From positions 4,278,001 through 4,342,000 of the forward strand of contig NW_026946359.1 of the NCBI RefSeq assembly GCF_035222275.1: a DNA stretch of 64,000 nt, in the 5' to 3' direction. A program made the translations under genes and the position numbers. Below, in pieces: positions 10,486-22,641 of this stretch (position 1 is the stretch's first letter; every line of letters starts with the position of its first letter). Origin of the DNA: Podospora bellae-mahoneyi. Taxonomy: Eukaryota > Ascomycota > Sordariomycetes > Sordariales > Podosporaceae. Under the pieces are notes generated by a model that worked only from the letters and a program-made list of their open reading frames with translations, did not search any database and had not been told where the DNA came from.

Positions 10486-11703
10486 TGCTGAGTCTGTTAT
10501 TCGGCTGCGTTGATTGGCAAAGGTAGATCCAAGTCTGTACCGCCAGCATGGGTGGTAAGTAAAAGGATGGAATTGGTCGATTTGGCCTTGCTTGCGGACG
10601 TGGAAACTAGTGGTCGCACGAAGAATAAAGGAACCGATTGTATGCTGCGAACACAAAGGATGGAGGGACCTGGTGGGTTCTCTTGGTTCTTCTTTGATTA
10701 CTTGTCAAAGTTCCCTCTCAATGGAAGAGGTGCTATACTCTAAATTCGCCATATCGTCACAGTGCGACCTTGGGGCTGCCACTCATTGGTGGATCCTTTA
10801 GCTGTGGCTGATGTTGCCAAGTGGGAGACTGGCAAGGCTGGCACTGTGCTGGAAGATTCTGCTGGCTGCACTGTGTACGTCTTTGGTGGGGGCTTGCATC
10901 TGGTTCGCCTCAACCTTGCAGCAGCGGGCTTGGGCTGCACTAACAGCTTGAGGAGACACAAAGTGCCAAGATCCGCAGCCTCTCAACATCTGGGCAGCCC
11001 AAGTCCAACCTCGCTAACAGACTTAGGAGACTCAGACGCAAGGCTCAGTAGATCAATGCAAGTGGTTCCATCACTCGATACATAATCAACTCGGAAACTA
11101 CGAGAACTGCCTAGAGTCGCTCGCTAAACTTTTGATTTGGAAATGGCATCATGAGCGACACCAATCTCTTGCATTTGTGGCTCACAGGGCATTTGCCCAG
11201 TGAAAAGAGCCCCTGATGGGCCTATCTCTCCCCCTTCCAACCCCCTCTCAACACCCTCAGTCCATCCGTCTCTTGCGCGCACCCAGCAAAAAGTTGCTCT
11301 GTAAGTAGCTGCTTTGTACGAGACAGCATCTAAATACCGATATCAACCCCATCAGACATGCCTTACCCCAGTCGCTTCCGAGTTCAAGCAAGCCACATGC
11401 CAGCGTATTGGATCGTTCGTGTAATATTTCGCTGGTTTCCATCACTCAATGCAGTTGTAGCTGCACTCCGCTCGAACAACTCCAGTGCAAAATTATGCTT
11501 TAGCAATTGCTTCGCAATCCATCAACTTTGCCAAGTCGCCATCATTAGATACCTTGACCCTTCGCACATGAATATCGCACAAAAGACCACAACCTGAAGG
11601 CAGTTTGATCTGCGACCCTTTCGCCAGATAGACATCCTACACTGTGTGGCGGTCGATCCGGCAAATCCCCATGGCTCCCCCAGGCATTGTACCCCACCGT
11701 CTA
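10486..11703. other. Intergenic, upstream of RPB4 and 3' of the PP2A B gene
   Basis: About 1.2 kb. Reading frames up to about 107 codons occur on both strands, but none shows a recognisable domain or intron structure. It presumably holds the RPB4 promoter and the 3' untranslated region of the PP2A gene. Confidence 0.5.
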
Positions 11704-13598
11704 TCAAAGAGCAGAAAAAACAAATAACTACATATCGAGTCAGCAGAGAAACCAAACATAAACATGTCGTCGGCTGAGAATCTTACGTTGTTGGTAGCCG
11801 CAATTGCAATGCTGTCTTCAAAGGGATGCCAGCTCATGTGAAGAATCTTCTTGTTGAAGTCGATCTGGTCAGCATCCGTTTCCTTACGCATGCGTTGACC
11901 CTGCCCCGGAGCTGCTGGGCTTCCGGCGCGCGATCCCCCCTTCTTTCCATTAGCTGTCGGGCTTGTTGATGAGTTGATGGGAGTGGGCACGCCAACTTTC
12001 TTGGCCTTGAAAGCAGATTTGTCGGCCTGAAGAACCACTTCAACCTCCTTCTCCGGGTCTGAAGGATATATCATGAAGTTGTTGTTGTAGCTTCCTGTCA
12101 TGACATTCTTTCCATCGCCCGAAAACACCACCTCAAACTTGTCGAAAATGCTATCATTCTCGTACGTGTCACAGAGCCTCGGTCTGAGATGCTCGTGAAT
12201 CGGAATGGTTTTGATCGGCTGCCTCTCCATAGCGACGTCCCAAATCTTCACAGTCAAATAATCGCGGGAGAGGATGTATTTGCCGTCGTATGAGAAACGA
12301 ACATCCGAGATGGACGAGATAATCTCAGAGAAGAATGAGCGGGAGGACGGATCTTCCTCCTGCTCAAACACTACATTGGTAAGAGCCAGGTTAGTTCATC
12401 ATTCCATGACATTCCACGGATGCGAGTCCCGTCAACTACTCACTCTTGGCGTGCTGGTCACATAGAGCCCGCTCACGCATGTCTGCCAGCTTGATGGTGC
12501 CCTTGGAACTGGCATACATGAACCAGTTGCAGCTGGTCGGATGAAACTCCGCCGCTGTGATGACTTCGGTCAACTCCTCCATGTTTGCGGGCTTGATGTC
12601 AACAATGTTGAAGCTCTGGTCTTGAATATTCAGGTTCCAGAGGTTGATGCGCAGATCGTCGCTGCTAATAAAGGTTTCGCCGTCACTATTGACTGAGATG
12701 CTGTTAATATGATACGCATGGGCGTTGGCATATGTCCGCCGAGGCACAGCCGCCACGACAGTATCGTGGTGAGTTAGTCTCGGCAGCTTCAGATCATTCG
12801 CGGACCGAAATTGGGCGGTGGGAAGGGCGCGAGGGGCGCCGCCTCCCCCATGAACGTTCGCCGGGGTGGCATCGTGCGAGAGATTGTTTTCGGCCACAAC
12901 CTTCAGTGACTTTTCAAAAACCTTCCATAGCTTGATGGTCTTGTCGTTGGTCGAGAGTAAATAGTGTGAGGCGTTCTGTCGTCGGCACCACTTGATCTTG
13001 TTGATCTTCTCCTCAATCTCCAACGATTTGAGGTAATCGAACTCGGGCTCGTGAGACTGAAACTCTGTATGGAACTTGTATTCGCACGTTTTTTTCTGCC
13101 TCGCTGTGTCAGTCTGAATCTCCCGAGACTGAAATGCCAATATCAAGATCCCGGACTGACCGTCTCATTACGCTCGAAGAGCACAACTCTGCCACCCTTG
13201 TCGCCAGTTGCAAGATAGTTGCCGGTGTGATCGAATTCGACCGTCGAGATGATGTCGGCTGTTCAAGGTGGGGTCAGCCAATGCTCACAGAAAACAGCGT
13301 GAGCTGCAAGAGGAGAGAAGTATGTGTGATAAGAGCACCAAGATACCTCGGGGGGTGTCGTGTGCCGTACCTTCCGTGATATCCTCAACGTCTCCCTTAT
13401 CACCGAAGCACCTGAAGACAGAAACGGTTAGCATACACGCGGAGAACAGCAGAGCAATGCTCAAGCAGCATGTCAATATGAACAGACGGCAGCAAAGAAT
13501 TGAAAGGAAAGCGGGGAAGCGGTGGGGGACCAGGGCGGCGATCAAGATACTTACTGGGTGAACTTCCATGTCGGTACGCTCGCTTCTGTGTCTACCAT
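11704..13598 (-). CDS. rgb-1: Protein phosphatase 2A regulatory B subunit (PR55/Cdc55, Neurospora rgb-1 type)
   Basis: There are six exons (complement): 13598-13555, 13411-13371, 13258-13161, 13095-12444, 12370-11787 and 11727-11704, encoding 480 residues. All introns are GT-AG (59-143 nt), and joins restore [34 protein letters not shown] and HAKMFEQEEDP. The last exon has only 24 bases and supplies the invariant ending LFVFSAL plus stop. The protein is a seven-bladed WD40 propeller with the family signature [21 protein letters not shown] low-complexity Ser/Gly/Lys insert lies near residues 385-430, as in other filamentous fungi. B55 subunits target PP2A in mitotic exit, morphogenesis and, in Neurospora, conidiation (established). 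Confidence 0.95.
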
Positions 13599-14818
13599 CT
13601 TCGCAACCTGATATCGTGGGCCGAGGGAGGTCCCTCTCTGCCACTAAGCGGTATGGAAAAAGAAGAATCGGGCAGCTGGGGCTGATGATGACGGGCAGCC
13701 AAGGTCCAGGGGGGATGATGAACCAACGACGTGGATGACACGCGATATCGGGCGGGGTTCAGGTCGAGGAATGTACCGAAGTCCCGGAAGATGGACAGAA
13801 GCTAAAACGCACGATGGTGAAGCGATCTGGCGAGCAGGTCGAGTGGTGGTGAGCTGGGATGCTGGCGGGACGGAGGCTCAAACGGCCGGGAGCTTTGCTG
13901 TACGAGTCTTGGGAGGACGGGCGCGGGGATGCGTGTGCGAATGCTCTATTGCTGTGCCGCCTAGACGTGGGCAGCGATGAAAGATGAGGGGTGAGAAAAA
14001 AGACTGATCTGCGGATCCAGGGCAGGATTCAACTGAAGGTGCAAGGCAAGTGCGGAGGGTGCGCGTCTGAAGCTGGGACACACCAACCGTGGGTAACTGC
14101 TTGTCGAAAAAGCTTTGGGAGAGATGGAGATGTTGGAAACAAGTCAAGCTCGAAATGACGGGGAGTCGGTGTTGGCGCAATGACCTTTGGTAGGTGGTGG
14201 GTAGGTGCGCCCAGATCGGCCACACTAGGTAAGTGTGAATGGTCCAGAATGGGGCCCCAAAAGCATCAGGCACACAGTGCGAGACCGTGCCACTCAGCTC
14301 TTCTATGCACACAATGAACCAAAGCCAGCACCGCTGCTCAGCCTGCGCCTGGCCTGAACAGCGCATACAAACCCGACCGGGCATTCTTTGGGCACGATCT
14401 TGCTGATTCCGGGCAGTGGAATTTGGCTCCTTCTCATCCAGCACCGAATTCCTGCTGCTCCACGGAAAGAATCTCCCTCCTCGTTCGCACACACACACAC
14501 ACCGCCGCCCCCGCCCACCCGCAGCTGTACCTAAGCTTTTAAGCACCGACTTAGATATACAGGAGCGACCTCCTTGAGCTGGATAAGCCCAACCAGTTCA
14601 GGCTCGGATCTGTCGGTTGTACAAGGGACCGGCGACTCGTGTCAAGCGGTCAAATCACATGCCAACAGTGCCTGTTGTTGTCAGCAACGTGGATGGCGTT
14701 TGTTGAATAGGACTTTGCGCTGAGCTATTAGCCTCTTACGGTGTTTATTGGTCCCAGCCATCTACCAGCCGCGCCTACAACAGTCGGCTATTCTGCTTCA
14801 GGGGTTACAACATCCAAA
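13599..14818. other. Divergent upstream region with a CA microsatellite
   Basis: This lies between the starts of the PP2A B gene and the next gene. A (CA)n run is at 14488-14502. A 222-codon minus-strand frame (13878-14546) crosses that run and has no domain. Long 5' leaders are likely on one or both sides. Confidence 0.5.
14488..14502. repeat. CA microsatellite
   Basis: About seven CA units in the divergent upstream region of the PP2A B gene. Confidence 0.9.
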
Positions 14819-15760
14819 ATGGGACATCAGTCAACGGGACCTGATGAAGGCGCCGAGAAAGGGAAGGGCAAAGATCGAGAAACTAGACACGACCAGGACA
14901 AATCTATTCACAACGGCGACCCTCAGACCCAAGATACCGGGTCGGCCCTCGCGCGGATTGCTCAGTCAGCCGCCTCCTTACCGTCGTATCTCATGTCAGG
15001 GGCCCCAGAAATAGGTCCTGGTGGAAGCGAAAAAGGGGAGGGTTCCCGAGTGCGACAGGCATTAGCAAGAGCTGGTGATAGTTCTGTCCGGATACAGACA
15101 GACCCTTCAGCTGGTGGGACGTTGAGGCCTGGGCATACCGAGGCGCACATGGTTGAGCAAGATGCGTCGTTTGCGGCGTTTCTGGATAGTGACGATGTTC
15201 CCATGCTGTCAGAGCCCGCTGGGTTGGAAGAAGCCTGGCAGTCGACTACCGCAGCAACGCCGGCTTGGGTGCCATCCCAATCTGTACAGGAACAGATTGC
15301 AAAAGATGGCGCCGACGTGGTGGCCTTGCTGTCTGGACAAAGCGGTCCAGAGCCCGACCTGCTCCCAGAGGAAGCAGTTTCGCAAGCAGACCTGGCAAGT
15401 CTACGAAAGGCTCTCTTTGGCGAGGATGCAGGGCGATCAACAGCTGCTGTTGCGTGGGATAATGTCCTCAACTTCATCCCTGAATACCTTCGAGCGGACC
15501 CCGCTGCGGGTGGCAACACTGAGCTTTACTCGCACCTCGGAGCAGAAAACACCGATGAGGCCTGGCAATCATGGCTTGACCAGTGGTCTCGGGTGCTGAC
15601 GGACTATCAAGACGAGGTTTGGGGTGATCTCAACGCGCTAGTCGATGACGCTCGCGAGGAGATCAAGAGGATGGAGGAAGTCAAACCAGGGGAGAGGCCC
15701 CCTGAGCCCAAAGCACTCCTCCGTCTGCGTGCCATTCTTGGGCACTTGCGAGGGACGTAG
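14819..15760 (+). CDS. Fungal protein of unknown function, 313 residues
   Basis: A single exon runs from the ATG at 14819 (the frame continues upstream only through GTG). The N-terminal 150 residues are polar and low in order. From about 120 to the end the sequence looks folded: segments DASFAAFLDSDDVP, VQEQIAKDGADVVALLS, SLRKALFGED, WDNVLNFIPEYLR and WQSWLDQWSRVLTDYQDEVW, with regularly spaced Trp and Leu and an all-helical character. The last 40 residues are charged and may form a coiled coil. There is no signal peptide and no membrane segment. I do not recognise the family. The even helical pattern and the clean stop make it a good gene; the function is open. Confidence 0.8.
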   Translation: MGHQSTGPDEGAEKGKGKDRETRHDQDKSIHNGDPQTQDTGSALARIAQSAASLPSYLMSGAPEIGPGGSEKGEGSRVRQALARAGDSSVRIQTDPSAGGTLRPGHTEAHMVEQDASFAAFLDSDDVPMLSEPAGLEEAWQSTTAATPAWVPSQSVQEQIAKDGADVVALLSGQSGPEPDLLPEEAVSQADLASLRKALFGEDAGRSTAAVAWDNVLNFIPEYLRADPAAGGNTELYSHLGAENTDEAWQSWLDQWSRVLTDYQDEVWGDLNALVDDAREEIKRMEEVKPGERPPEPKALLRLRAILGHLRGT

Positions 15761-16318
15761 GCACATACTCGTCTGTCATACTGCCTGCCTGATGCCCCGC
15801 AGATGCTCGTCGTGGCAGTAAACCGAACGATTACCCCGCCGAAACCCAACAGACAAGGGTTCCTTATCGGACCCGATATTGTGTTGCTGTGCCAGCAATC
15901 AATATGACATCACAAGGTGGATTGCGCACCTTTGGTTGGTCAACACAACTTGCCCTCAAGCTCCTTTGCAGTGCCGCTGAGCTGGGCCTCACTCACCGCC
16001 CAGCTATCCAAAAGAGCTCACTGCTTGCACCTATCTAGCAACCTTGTACTTGTATTTGTATGAATGTAGCAAACCATACCAACCACATATGCAGCATTAG
16101 TTTATGCCATGCATCTAGTCTGCCTATCGGCTCAGTTTGTCGAGTGAATCCATTGATTTTCATTGTATGTGGAGATACTCAAACTCGGTCATACAGGACC
16201 CCCACCCTCACCTCGTACTACATATCCAAGAGGACCGGACCACCACATCTACCACCCTCTCGGCGATCAGCCATCAGCACAAGGGGTGTCCAGCAGATAA
16301 CCGTCCTCCAACCCAAAT
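15761..16318. other. Intergenic region
   Basis: 3' flank of the gene ending at 15760 and promoter of the secreted-protein gene. Nothing else is supported. Confidence 0.5.
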
Positions 16319-17275
16319 ATGAGGACCAGACGATCCGCTTGCCTACCAGCGCCCTTGAGCACGCTACTGCTGGCCCTCACTGCAGCATGCTCTGTTTGCG
16401 CCAACCTCCAGCCGTTCCAGCCTGCTGAGACAGCTGTCATTGTCGCAAAGCGGCAGCAAGGATGCCTCTCCAACTTTTACAGCTGCGCGAACCAAGGTCC
16501 CGCATTCAACGGCGTCTGTTGTCAAAACGGACAGACATGCGGCCTAGACGCTAACAATGAGCCGGCGTGCTGTCCAGCTGGGTGAGATAAACGTTCCCTA
16601 CACCAAGAAGGCATCTTCCACAGAATGGAAAATTGTGTAGCTAACCATTGACCCTCCTCTCCCGCTTCGTCGCATCAGCGCTATATGTACCGGCACCGCA
16701 CCCGCAAGCTTCGTCACCCCCGTCCCGGCAGCCACGACCGCCGTGTCCTACGTCGCGAACAACTTCTTCTCGTTCCCCTATGTCGCCACCTACTTTGCCA
16801 ACAGGGAGCACTGCTCGGCCGCTGCCAGGCAATGCGATGCCAACCACGAGGCATGCCAGTCGCAACTTCAGGGCCTTGCCGGCGGGGCAGGATATGCCGT
16901 CACCATCGCCGTTCCGGGCGGGGGAGGCACGACTGTGACGGCCGCGGCTGGGGTCACTTATGAGCCTGCTCGGGCGACAAGCATATGTAAGCATGAGTTA
17001 CACGTCCCATACACAAACATTTATGCCCCTCCGGGGTAGATTCCCAACGCCCTTGGCTGTTCGGTATGGCTTACTTGTTCATTGCAGGCAGCAGCTTGTC
17101 CAGCGTGGCGTGCAACGGGCTTCAGGCTAGCATGTGCACGATGGAGGGGACAACCGCAAACGGCTTCTACTTTGGGTCTGGGAATGCAGCCCCAAGACCC
17201 ACGGCTGCTGCGGTTGGTGTTGTCGGTGCTGTGGCGGCCGGCGTGGCAGGGCTCAATCTCATGAACGGTTTCTAA
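16319..17275 (+). CDS. Small secreted Cys-rich protein, probably GPI-anchored
   Basis: There are three exons: 16319-16581, 16679-16986 and 17088-17275, encoding 252 residues. The introns (97 and 101 nt) are GTGAGA...CATCAG and GTAAGC...TTGCAG, with clean phase joins. Residues 1 to about 28 form a signal peptide. Residues 45-92 carry a compact Cys-rich module with spacing C-x6-C-x9-CC-x5-C-x9-CC-x5-C. A second set of cysteines lies at about 131-190 (HCSAAARQCDANHEAC and ACNGLQASMC). The C-terminal 25 residues are Ala/Val/Gly-rich, as in a GPI signal. This suggests a wall- or membrane-bound extracellular protein. I know of no assigned function for the module; it is not CFEM and not a hydrophobin. 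The confidence in the gene model is high. Confidence 0.85.
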
Positions 17276-17818
17276 TCAGGCATAGATTCGGCGGTGGGGT
17301 CGGTCTTTTGTGCTGAGTTGCCATGGGATAGCAAGCAAGGGCGTTGATGATATGTATTTGGACAATGTGTCTTGCAACGAAATGAGCAACGACGTGGAAT
17401 ACCCGAGTTAGAAAGCTTGGCTCAAAGTCTCGCTGGAAAGAGAAAGTATCTTGTAACATGCAGGCGGTCCTGAAAGCGCCCAATATCACAAGTGACAAAT
17501 CACGCATCACCATGTCAAAGGGAAGTGGCAGGCCGCTGAGAAACAGAACGCATGATACCAATTATACCCGTTTTGTGCGCCATCGCTAAAAGAACAAGAT
17601 ACTGAGACCTCTTTCGACCCTTTATATATAACCTTGAAAATCCATGCCACCCAGCCAAACCTGCCCTCTACCCATATTTTACACATCCAGAGAGCAGCGG
17701 GCTTCCAGCCCGGATTTGGCAATACATAGTAACCCTTCAAAATAGCCCGAAAAGACTTGTAGAAAATATGAGAGATAGAGCGCTTCACAATAGACAACGA
17801 CAACAATGACACTTGGTT
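17276..17818. other. Intergenic, convergent 3' flanks
   Basis: Short, with no supported frame. It includes the 3' flank of the TRP-like channel gene. Confidence 0.5.
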
Positions 17819-20800
17819 CTACCGTCGTTCATCGACGACCTCAGCCGAGGTGCCCAAAAGATCAGTCTCACGATCGACCCTGTTTATGCTGCCTTTAGAA
17901 ACAAACCCGTACCCGGCAGGTCTTTCGTCGTTGCTGCCTGACCGGTCGTTTAGTTCAACTTGACTGAAGTCCTCGGTGACCCCCGCGGAGGACCCAGACA
18001 ATCTCTTCTGCGAGGGTGTCCGTTCGAAGGGAAGCCGCGAAGAGGTCGCACCGGATGGGGCGAGATTGCTTGACCGACCTGCTTCACTGGGTAAAGATAA
18101 CTGTGGCACCTGGACCTGGGGGTTTGAATTCCTTTTTGAGCTTCGTCTGGGGACATTTGGGACCTCGATTTGCAATGAACTATTGGGGCCCGGCCTCACG
18201 GATGTGGTGGGGGAGCGAGAGGCTATCCCTGCATCCTCATCGGTTAGTGAGGGTGGTGCGTCAACAGCTGGTGCACTTTCCAGGCCGTCAAGTTCGTCAT
18301 CCTGCTGGCTTCCTCGGCCATTTAAGGGTTCTTGCTCTGGCATGTCTACGTCTGTCGAGCGTAGAGCATCGTTCTTTGACCGTGTCCCATCGTCAGAGTC
18401 AGGGTCAATCGGGCCGCTGCGAAGAACGCCCATAGCTACAGGAATTCCTTGGGGCGCTCGGTCGTCTTCAAAGCCGCCATTCAACGCCTGCATCGCAGGT
18501 GGCATCCGTGAACTTCTGACCACTTCAAAGCCCTTTCCTTTATCCTTGCCTTTAGGCGCAAACATATTCCTGAACCAACCCGCCGCAGAAGCCATTGGTC
18601 TAGTCGGATCAGCGGGCCCAGTCCTCAGCTTGCGACTCGGCGCATCCGAGTTTAACCTCTGGCCTCTAACTCCGTAATAAAAGTCCGCTTCTCGCATGGA
18701 ATAGTCAGTCCTGGTGGGACCAAAAGGAACCACATACGGCGCGGGTGTGGCATCCCTTGATATCTGAGTGCCAATTTCTAGGGGGTCGTTCAGTTGCACC
18801 GTCCCAGGTTCGCTAAGGCGTTTCTGAGCCCAATCACTGCTCGTCCATGACCCCCCCACCTTGGTGGTAGGCGAATAGGTCGTTTCAATAGTAGGGCGCC
18901 GTTGCCTCGGTGGTCGATAGTACGGATCTGGAGCCTGCATGGTCATGGAACCCTGGGGCCTACCGGGGTGTCCAGGAGATGGCAGGAAAGAAAAGTTGCT
19001 GGCTTCTCCCGGTGTCGTGGGTGTGTAAGAGCCGGCAATGCTCTCCAGTGGACGCGCGGGACCGTCAAAGCTAGGGGTGTTGAACCCGGACGAGCTTCTA
19101 TGCCGATGATGCATCATGACACCCATGCTCCCGGCCGACTCACTCCTAATGCGTCCACCAGGCATGATGTAGCCTGCTTTCGATATTTCGTCGACATCCA
19201 GCATGGCAGAACTTGAGAGCTGGCTTTGGCGAGATGGGCCGGTTTCACGCCGAGACATACGGCGGGAAAGCTGTCTCATGCCAAAGATTTTGGACAATCC
19301 ACCTCGGGACTGACCCCGAATATCATCACCGCCAGCCCCTAGCATACGGGCAACAACCTCGACAATAGTCTGGACTGCGTTCAAGAGAAATCCAAGCACA
19401 AGAACGCCAGCGTGAGTGATGAGAATCGCATAGCCGATCCAGCCCTTTTCACTCTCAGGAACACCGAGTGATGGCACGAACACCACCATCAGGAGCACTG
19501 TGACAAGACGCAGCGCAGAGAAAAGCGTGTGGTAAGCATTCATGGATGTCGCTGAGTGAAACGGCCGAAAAGCGTGCAGCGTAAGGACATGTATCACCTC
19601 GCAGATAGCAAGAATGACGACCTGAGCGACGCCAGAAGGCTGCACGGCTCCCACTGCTATGCCGCGGACGAAATTCAACAGCACAGGGATCATAGTGAAA
19701 GCTGCGGCTTCGTCCGAGTAAGTGTTGTACAGCGGGCCATAAAGGAGAAGCGTCGGGAGGTCGTCAAACAGGAAAGCTCGAGGCTTGGTCTTGGCAACAA
19801 GAAAAAGCAGCCAACCTGCAAATCCGATAATCAAAATCAGAGCCAGGACAGCGACCACCACCGTGTAGACCGGTGACTGGCCAGCGATGACGAGCTGAAA
19901 CGTCGATAGGGCGACAATCGGCATCAGGAAATAGTTCAAGACAATCCTGACAACATTGCCGAGAGTAAATGGTATGTTTTTGGCGCGCAAGTCTTCTTCC
20001 GAGACCTTTTGGAAGTAGCGATAGAGCCACTGAACAACAAACCCGGCCTGTACAAGGACAGTTATAGCGGCAATGATGACCAACACCCAGATAATAGTGC
20101 CAGTCCATATATCCTCAGGGTTAGCCATGCCGGCCAGTTGGGCGAGGCGTTGCAAGCCATATGCACCGTCTGCAACATAAATACCGTCCCGAAGACTGAC
20201 CCATCCAGGGTCCTGCGTGACAAAGCTCTGGTTGAACATGAGTGCTGACCACGCTGCCTGACTGACGATAGGCTGGTAGAATCCTGGGTAGTTAAGCGTC
20301 AGGCCGCCAGTGAGGACGACGAACTGAATGTACTGAAGGCAATCTCCAAAACCAGGGGTGACAAGTCGAAGGAGATCGGGGTCACGACCGTAGTTGGAGC
20401 TCCAGTGGAAGACATCGCTGGTTCCCCAGGGGCTGAAAACTGCTGCAAATACTGTTGCTGCACCCACAAAGACCAGAACAGCCAGGGGTAGGAATTTCAA
20501 CATCCAAGCCAAACTTCCCAGATCGGGCGTCACGTTGGCTGTCACGCAAGTGATGATTTCAGCCTGATCTCCATAAATAACCTCAAAGGACGTCGAGAAC
20601 GATCCAAAAGCATACGACGAGTAGAAATCGTTGCTGATTGACACAAACGGCAGTTTGTCTTTGACTAGGCTATAGGACGCTGTCAGCACTACACATTCAC
20701 GACCGGGCCCTTGAGCTCTGTAGATCAAAAGGCAGGCCTTTCCTTCGCTGAGTGTTCGCTCCAACTTACCCAAAGTCAGATCCATTCCAGTCGCCAAAAA

Positions 20801-21464
20801 CAGGCCCAAGCGGGCATGCTCCGTTCTTCAACTCATCATTGCAAAAGTCGGTAAGATTGGACCAAGGCTCATACGTCAAGACTTTGATCCTGGCTCTCAA
20901 CGTGGTGAACTTATTTACGTCGGGCACCCCCAGAAGCTTGCCGTCGGTTTTATTCGGGTCAGCCCAGTCCGGACTGGTCGCCGGCGGCAATGACACCGGT
21001 GTGTACGAGCCCGTCACATTCCCCCACAGCGTAACCCGAAGAGAGTGCCTATCGGTTGCTTCGAAAGTAGCATCGATGTGTATGGGTTCCCACTGCAGCT
21101 TTGGCGGTTGACTGTTTCTGTAGGTGTCTGATAGACAGTTCTCGAACGGCACGGAGGCAGCGGCAGCCGGACGGGTGAGGGGGCTCAACAGCAATATCAA
21201 CACAGCGGGAAGGCGGAGGAAGGACCGCAGTTCGGATAGCCGGGAACGAGGGCCTGTGTGGCGGACAAAATCGGACGACAAGATGTCAGGCGAAGGGCTC
21301 CGACCCGTCATGGCGACGACCGAAGATAGGGACAACCCATCGGCCGCATGCCGGGGCCGATCATGGTAGCCACGGGCTCGGACACCACGGGGCTCAGATG
21401 GCGACTCTGAATGGAAAGGGAGCCTGGGTGTAACTGGGATGTCGGGAGCATCGACGTCTCGCAT
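17819..21464 (-). CDS. TRP-like ion channel / ML-domain membrane protein (Pkd2/Trp663 type)
   Basis: There are two exons, 21464-20770 and 20669-17819 (complement), encoding 1181 residues from the ATG at 21464. The 100-nt intron is GTAAGT...CCTATAG and joins NGSDFG to LVKDKLPFVSIS. A hydrophobic segment at about 85-104 ends in AAAA and looks like a signal sequence or anchor. An ML-like lumenal domain with N-glycosylation sites covers about 105-270. The TRP-type domain follows, with about nine membrane helices and the signature SPWGTSDVFHWSSNYGRD. The last 430 residues are Ser/Arg/Pro-rich and cytoplasmic. Fungal relatives are calcium-linked channels or FAD carriers of the vacuole, ER or plasma membrane (family knowledge). 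The frame is open upstream of the ATG to about 21645, so the true N-terminus may be longer. Confidence 0.88.
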
Positions 21465-22641
21465 GTTTAGCAGAGCTGCTGTGTTGATGTCGGCAGCGTC
21501 AGGGGGAGTGTCGACCGTCTCGATGTCTTGAACACGCCGGTAGAACGAATAGGCTGCCGGCGGTCTTGCACTGTTGAAGAAAGCTGGGCCTGTCGGCAGA
21601 ATCGGCGATTGTGGTAACGGCGCAACGGCAACGGACTATGTGCTGTGCATTTTGGAGTGTACGTCGTCTTGCAGTCCCAATCTGACGAGTGCCTGTCTTT
21701 TTCGAGTTCTGTCGGTTCGATATGTCGTCGGCAGGCCTTTGGGGACTGGAAAGAATAGGAGCGACAGGATAACGAGCGTCAGCCCCGGACAGGAAGGACG
21801 CGCACGAGTGTGGAAGGATGCTTTGGGTGGTGTCCCCACACCAGGTAGCGCTTTTGGAACTTGGAGGAGGCAGTGCTGGGTAACATGCACGGCCTCTGTT
21901 TGGTTAGCGTGCGCGCCAGGGACCCAGGAGATTGTGACAGCCCGCGGGCGGGTCTTGCCCTGGTCTGTGCACTGACATATGTAGAACCAGGCCTCAAATG
22001 ACGTGGATTTCCATGACTGCTGGAATAGGCTTGATAAGTCTTCAACTGCTCAACTGGCTTCTTTCTGTTTGTACCTCCCTAATGCACTGATTGATACAGG
22101 GAGCAAAGAGTCAATCAAGGTCATGACGTTTTCTACTTCTCCCCAATGTTACAGCGTTTCTTGCCAACTTGCCCAACACGAGGTTAATGGATTATGGATT
22201 ACTATGGATCAGCGGGAGCGGCCTTGATCGTGACCCTGCTATTAAGGCACTTGTTATACCTCCATCAACCTCTCCGGAACCTTTGTGTTCTGCCGCCCAG
22301 CCAAGAGGTGGCCCGCTGTATGACTGCAGCGGCCGGCCAGTCCGTCACACCTTTGGGGTCGGAACCAGGCCTGGAGATAGGGTGAACATTATCAACGGCA
22401 CGTTTTCTCGAGACAAGTGACACGCCTCGCATGAAAATAAGACACCAAATTACCAATTGATATTTAACACGCTGTTTCTCTATCCTCCCCCTTCAACTCC
22501 CCTATTTAACTTTGTCAGAGTATGCCTCCCGGGTATCTCCTATCATCGTCATCCCACTTCGTATTCCCTCTTTTCCATGCCAAAACACAGCAACAGATAG
22601 AGCTATACATGACACGAGCAAAGTTTTGCCAAGCATATACA
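21465..22641. other. Upstream region of the TRP-like gene, and 3' flank of the MLH2-type gene
   Basis: The first about 180 bases extend the TRP-like reading frame without an ATG; a TAG at about 21645-21647 lies in an ACATAG acceptor-like context. A smaller frame at 21636-21890 (minus) is not convincing. The rest shows nothing coding. Confidence 0.5.

Noticed and set aside
13878-14546. 222-codon minus-strand frame
   Set aside because: It crosses a CA microsatellite, has low-complexity sequence and no splice or domain support. It lies in the divergent upstream region.
17976-18677. 233-codon plus-strand frame inside the TRP-like gene
   Set aside because: It is antisense to the Ser/Pro-rich tail of the channel and arises from its composition.
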